Source: Microcaldota archaeon
GTDB lineage: Archaea > Micrarchaeota > Micrarchaeia > Micrarchaeales > CABMGC01
DNA length: 16,415 bases
NCBI GenBank assembly: GCA_028866785.1
Contig: JAGWHN010000016.1
Span: forward strand, 1 to 16,415
Reading direction: 5' to 3'
Shown: positions 13,975-16,415 of the stretch, one piece after another
How positions within the stretch are numbered: the first letter of the stretch is position 1
Layout of the letters: each line of letters starts with the position of its first letter
The notes under the pieces: model-generated
Databases searched by the model: none
The model's input: only the letters and a program-made list of their open reading frames with translations
Told to the model about the DNA's origin: nothing
Translations under genes and position numbers: made by a program

Positions 13975-14013
13975 TCCCTACCCTGGCGTAGCATGTTAAG
14001 TAAGGTACATTAA

Positions 14014-14547
14014 ATGGCAGACGAGAAAAAAGGAAACCCACAGATGAAAAAGGAGGAAACCAGCATCATTAGAATCGCTGGAAAGGACATTGCGGGTAGT
14101 TACAACATTCCAAAGGCGCTAAACCAGGTGAAGGGCATCGGCATCAACATGGCACATGCAATCGCACTCGTCGCGGAAAGAAAGCACCAGATAAAGCAGA
14201 CAACGCAGATCGGCACACTCGACGATGCAACAATCGAGAAGCTCGAGGCAATCATCAAGGAGCCCCAGAAGAACGGGATTCCATCATTTCTACTCAACAA
14301 GCAAAGGGAGCCTGAGACAAACCAGGACATGCATCTGGTCGGATCCGACCTCATCGTAAAGGTGAAGCAGGAGATAGAATCAGAGATAAAGAAGCAGTCA
14401 TGGAGAGGATACAGGCACCAGTACAAGCAGAAGGTGAGAGGACAGAGGACAAGGTCGACTGGAAGAACGGGCGACACGATCGGCGTCATGAAGAGCAAGG
14501 CCGTACCTGCCCCAGCCGCAAAGCCTGCAGATGCAAAGAAGAAGTGA
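14014..14547 (+). CDS. rps13: Ribosomal protein uS13
   Basis: A small-subunit head protein that contacts the P-site tRNA and the 50S subunit. The 177 residues include RIAGKDIAGSYNIPKALNQ (20-38), the KGIGINMAHAIA helix-hairpin-helix-like segment, and the basic tail RHQYKQKVRGQRTRSTGRTG typical of archaeal/eukaryotic uS13. An Ala/Pro/Lys extension (KAVPAPAAKPADAKKK) ends the protein and is probably lineage-specific. The ATG is preceded by AGGT (14003-14006), 7 bases upstream. It heads the conserved archaeal order rps13-rps4-rps11 and sits 25 bases after tRNA-Ser, whose promoter may serve the operon. Confidence 0.97.
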   Translation: MADEKKGNPQMKKEETSIIRIAGKDIAGSYNIPKALNQVKGIGINMAHAIALVAERKHQIKQTTQIGTLDDATIEKLEAIIKEPQKNGIPSFLLNKQREPETNQDMHLVGSDLIVKVKQEIESEIKKQSWRGYRHQYKQKVRGQRTRSTGRTGDTIGVMKSKAVPAPAAKPADAKKK

Positions 14548-14551
14548 TTGA

Positions 14552-15109
14552 ATGGGCGCTCCAAAGAAGTTTAGAAAGACATACGAAAAGCCATCCTTTA
14601 TGTGGGAGAAGCAGAGAATCGATGAGGAGCACAAGCTCAAGGAGAGATTCGGCCTTCGAAACCTCAAGGAGGTCTGGATTGCAGCTTCTGAACTGAGAAG
14701 GATCCGCAGGAACGTAAGAGAGGTGCTTTCCGGAAAGGCAGGAGCGGAAGTAGGAAAGGACATCATCGCAAGGCTCGCTAAATACAACATCGTTGCGCCA
14801 AGCGCGGTCCTAGACGACCTTCTTGTCATCAACATCGACTCAATCCTCAACAGGAGGCTTCAGACAATTGTCACAAACAAGGGACTTGCAAAGACCGCAA
14901 GGCAGGCAAGACAGCTAATTACGCATGGATTCATCGCAGTTGACGGAAAGAGGGTCACCGCACCAGGATACATGGTGGCAGCTGAGGATGAGAACAAGAT
15001 TGCATACTACAAGCCAATCGACCTTACAACCGCAGTGGTTGCTGCCCCAACAGCAGTGCCGGCAGAGAAGGCCGAGGAGGCAAAGGTAGAAGCAGCAGCA
15101 ACAGAGTGA
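14552..15109 (+). CDS. rps4: Ribosomal protein uS4
   Basis: A primary 16S rRNA-binding protein that nucleates assembly of the small-subunit body. The 185 residues begin [18 protein letters not shown], as in archaeal uS4. An S4 RNA-binding domain spans about 101-153 ([20 protein letters not shown], then [14 protein letters not shown]). The C-terminus is an Ala/Glu-rich acidic tail after about residue 160. The gene lies 4 bases after rps13, and the rps13 stop is part of the GTGAT (14544-14548) that ends 3 bases before this ATG. Translation of the two is therefore probably coupled. Confidence 0.97.
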   Translation: MGAPKKFRKTYEKPSFMWEKQRIDEEHKLKERFGLRNLKEVWIAASELRRIRRNVREVLSGKAGAEVGKDIIARLAKYNIVAPSAVLDDLLVINIDSILNRRLQTIVTNKGLAKTARQARQLITHGFIAVDGKRVTAPGYMVAAEDENKIAYYKPIDLTTAVVAAPTAVPAEKAEEAKVEAAATE

Positions 15110-15113
15110 TATT

Positions 15114-15617
15114 ATGCCAAAGAAAGCACCAGCAAAAGTAGAAACAAAGAAGCAGGAGCAGAAGGCCTCAAAGAAGAGCGAGGTCTCACTAGAGGCAGAA
15201 GTTCAGGTTGCAGCGCAGAAGTTCAAGCCAAAGGGCACAAGATGGGGAGTCGCGCACATTTACGCTTCAAAGAATGACACAATAATCACACTCACGGACC
15301 TTTCGGGGGCGGAAACGCTTGCGATAGGAAGCGGAGGGATGGTGGTGGACAACGACCATGAAGAGGGAATGCCATATGCAGCGATGCAGGCATCCTACAA
15401 GGTTGCCGCAAAGGCAATCGAGAAGGGAGTAACCCACATCAACATCAAGATTAGGGCGCCAGGAGGCCACGGGACAAAGACTCCTGGATCAGGCGCACAG
15501 GCAGTCGTCAGGGCACTTGCAAGATCGGGATTTAGAATCGGAAGCATCGAGGATGTGACCCCAATTCCTACAGACACGACCAAGAGGCCAGGAGGCAGGC
15601 GCGGAAGGAGAGTGTAA
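15114..15617 (+). CDS. rps11: Ribosomal protein uS11
   Basis: A platform protein of the small subunit near the 3' end of 16S rRNA. It has 167 residues. The core begins near Trp44 ([20 protein letters not shown]) and includes [19 protein letters not shown] and the closing [16 protein letters not shown], which are hallmarks of archaeal uS11. About 40 residues at the N-terminus form a Lys/Ala/Glu extension absent from compact uS11. The GTGAT at 15106-15110 overlaps the rps4 stop and ends 3 bases before the ATG. In most archaea rpoD (RNA polymerase subunit D) follows; here a methyltransferase gene does. Confidence 0.97.
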   Translation: MPKKAPAKVETKKQEQKASKKSEVSLEAEVQVAAQKFKPKGTRWGVAHIYASKNDTIITLTDLSGAETLAIGSGGMVVDNDHEEGMPYAAMQASYKVAAKAIEKGVTHINIKIRAPGGHGTKTPGSGAQAVVRALARSGFRIGSIEDVTPIPTDTTKRPGGRRGRRV

Positions 15618-15620
15618 TCA

Positions 15621-16415
15621 ATGCTAAATCTGCTCTCAAAAAGGCAGGAAGCGGAATTGATAACTTCATTACAAGGACGTGGAGAGATACCTTTCAAATT
15701 TGCATATTTAGGAAAGGGAGCTGAAAATTGGAATAGAATAGCGAAAGCTAGAGCCAAAACTGCAGATAATATTAATTCTTTAGAAAAAGAACTGTTAGAA
15801 AAGAGAATGCCTAATTTTTTGGAAGCATTTCCAAACGTTAAAAAATTAAATCTGATAGACATAGGATGCGGAAACGGAGAGCCAATCTTCCCGGTAATAG
15901 ATGCGCTTAAAGAAAGGGGAATAGAGTTTAGATATGTTCCTTTAGATATAAGCAAAGAAATGTTGGATTTGGCAGTCGCGACTGTTCAGAAGAAATATGG
16001 AAAAGTCCAATGTAAACCACTACTTTTGGACTTTGAACAGGGAAATTTCTCAGATATTGCTTATGAGCTCAAAGAGGATGGTTCCTCAAACCTTTTCCTA
16101 TTCTTTGGCAGCACGATAGGAAATCAGAGTGATATGGGTAGAGTGCTTACAAACTTTAGGGATTCCATGTCCTCTGAAGACTTTTTAATAATAGGTGTCG
16201 AATTAACTAACTTGGCACGTACGGATAAGATACTTTCACATTATCATGGGGATTTGGTTGATGACATTGTTTATTTTGTACCCGAGGGCTTAGGAATCAG
16301 TAGGAAAAAATGTAGGTCAAATGTTAGTTGGAATGAAGTTAAAAGTCAAGTTGAAATAAGAATAGTCTTACAGGAGAATGTTGATGCAAAAATAGGAAAA
16401 AATAAACTATCTTTT
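15621..16415 (+). CDS. EgtD-like (histidine-specific type) SAM-dependent methyltransferase, 3' end outside the window
   Basis: An open frame of 265 codons runs to the last base of the window. It has a class I methyltransferase core. Motif I is IDIGCGNGEP (79-88), followed by YVPLDISKEMLDLA (105-118) with the acidic residue expected to bind SAM ribose. FLFFGSTIGN (159-168) follows; the GSTIGN block is characteristic of the Methyltransf_33/EgtD family (PF10017), whose best-known member trimethylates histidine in ergothioneine synthesis. The residues deciding histidine specificity cannot be judged here, so the substrate is open. The start ATG is 3 bases after the rps11 stop, suggesting cotranscription. 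Codon use is clearly more AT-rich (many TTA, TTG, ATA, AAA, GAA) than in the ribosomal genes, which suggests a later insertion into the operon. Confidence 0.8.
   Translation, partial: MLNLLSKRQEAELITSLQGRGEIPFKFAYLGKGAENWNRIAKARAKTADNINSLEKELLEKRMPNFLEAFPNVKKLNLIDIGCGNGEPIFPVIDALKERGIEFRYVPLDISKEMLDLAVATVQKKYGKVQCKPLLLDFEQGNFSDIAYELKEDGSSNLFLFFGSTIGNQSDMGRVLTNFRDSMSSEDFLIIGVELTNLARTDKILSHYHGDLVDDIVYFVPEGLGISRKKCRSNVSWNEVKSQVEIRIVLQENVDAKIGKNKLSF

Larger units (their letters stand above)
13877..13988 (+). tRNA. tRNA-Ser (GGA) with two introns
   Basis: A type II tRNA in a 112-base gene, 84 bases after removing two introns. The acceptor stem GCCAGGG pairs perfectly with CCCTGGC, with discriminator G73 as expected for serine. 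The anticodon stem is TGCGC/GCGCA with loop CTGGAAA after splicing (anticodon GGA). The long variable arm has stem GGCC/GGCC and loop GCAA. The T stem is TAGGG/CCCTA with loop TTCAAAT after splicing. The D stem is weak (G10-C25 and C11-G24, then an A/C mismatch), which is tolerable in type II tRNAs. Intron 1 is at 13915-13926 and intron 2 at 13959-13974. CCA is not encoded. rps13 begins 25 bases downstream. GTAGCATG occurs directly on both sides of the gene. Confidence 0.92.

Noticed and set aside
15395..15955. A 186-codon open frame on the minus strand across rps11 and the methyltransferase
   Set aside because: It lies opposite rps11 and the recognisable methyltransferase, has no known motif, and is explained by strand bias of the coding genes.

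Overview
This window comes from an archaeon. It carries archaeal-type uS13/uS4/uS11, eL41, TFB-family proteins with TFIIB-style zinc ribbons, Kae1 and Bud32, a tRNA with bulge-helix-bulge introns, tRNAs without encoded CCA, TATA-type promoters, and GGTG/GTGAT ribosome binding sites close to the starts. A class II lysyl-tRNA synthetase, compact gene packing and many lineage-specific hypotheticals suggest a DPANN-type genome, perhaps Micrarchaeota. That placement is inference.

Layout. 1-1762 (+): the tail of a DUF1697 protein, then kae1 and bud32 overlapping by 4 bases (KEOPS, tRNA t6A synthesis). 1766-1879 (-): a 37-residue eL41 gene, convergent with bud32. 2023-3591 (+): an unknown protein, a free-standing tRNA-binding OB-fold protein and a P-loop kinase-like protein. 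3647-5215 (+): a secreted, sequon-rich beta protein and a lysine-tailed unknown. 5219-6673: tRNA-Asn(GUU) then pyruvate kinase. 6744-8213: an M32 carboxypeptidase. 8271-9852: tRNA-Lys(UUU) directly followed by lysyl-tRNA synthetase. 9843-13685 (-): a divergent TFB (302 aa) and, upstream of it, a giant TFB-derived protein (about 957 aa) with one zinc ribbon, five predicted cyclin-like repeats and four winged-helix-like repeats. 13686-13876: a promoter-rich intergenic region with inverted repeats. 13877-13988: tRNA-Ser(GGA) with two introns, one in the anticodon loop and one in the T loop. 14014-15617: rps13-rps4-rps11. 15621 to the window end: an EgtD-like methyltransferase where rpoD is normally expected.

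The window is dominated by translation and tRNA biology: three tRNAs, t6A synthesis, LysRS, a tRNA-binding protein and four ribosomal proteins. The metabolic genes are pyruvate kinase and a peptidase. The most unusual item is the giant multi-cyclin, multi-winged-helix TFB-like protein beside a divergent TFB. I do not know this architecture from described archaeal basal factors, and it is the best candidate for an undescribed system. The doubly interrupted tRNA-Ser is the second. No stretch above 300 bases lacks a gene, and I saw no CRISPR array, insertion sequence or replication origin.
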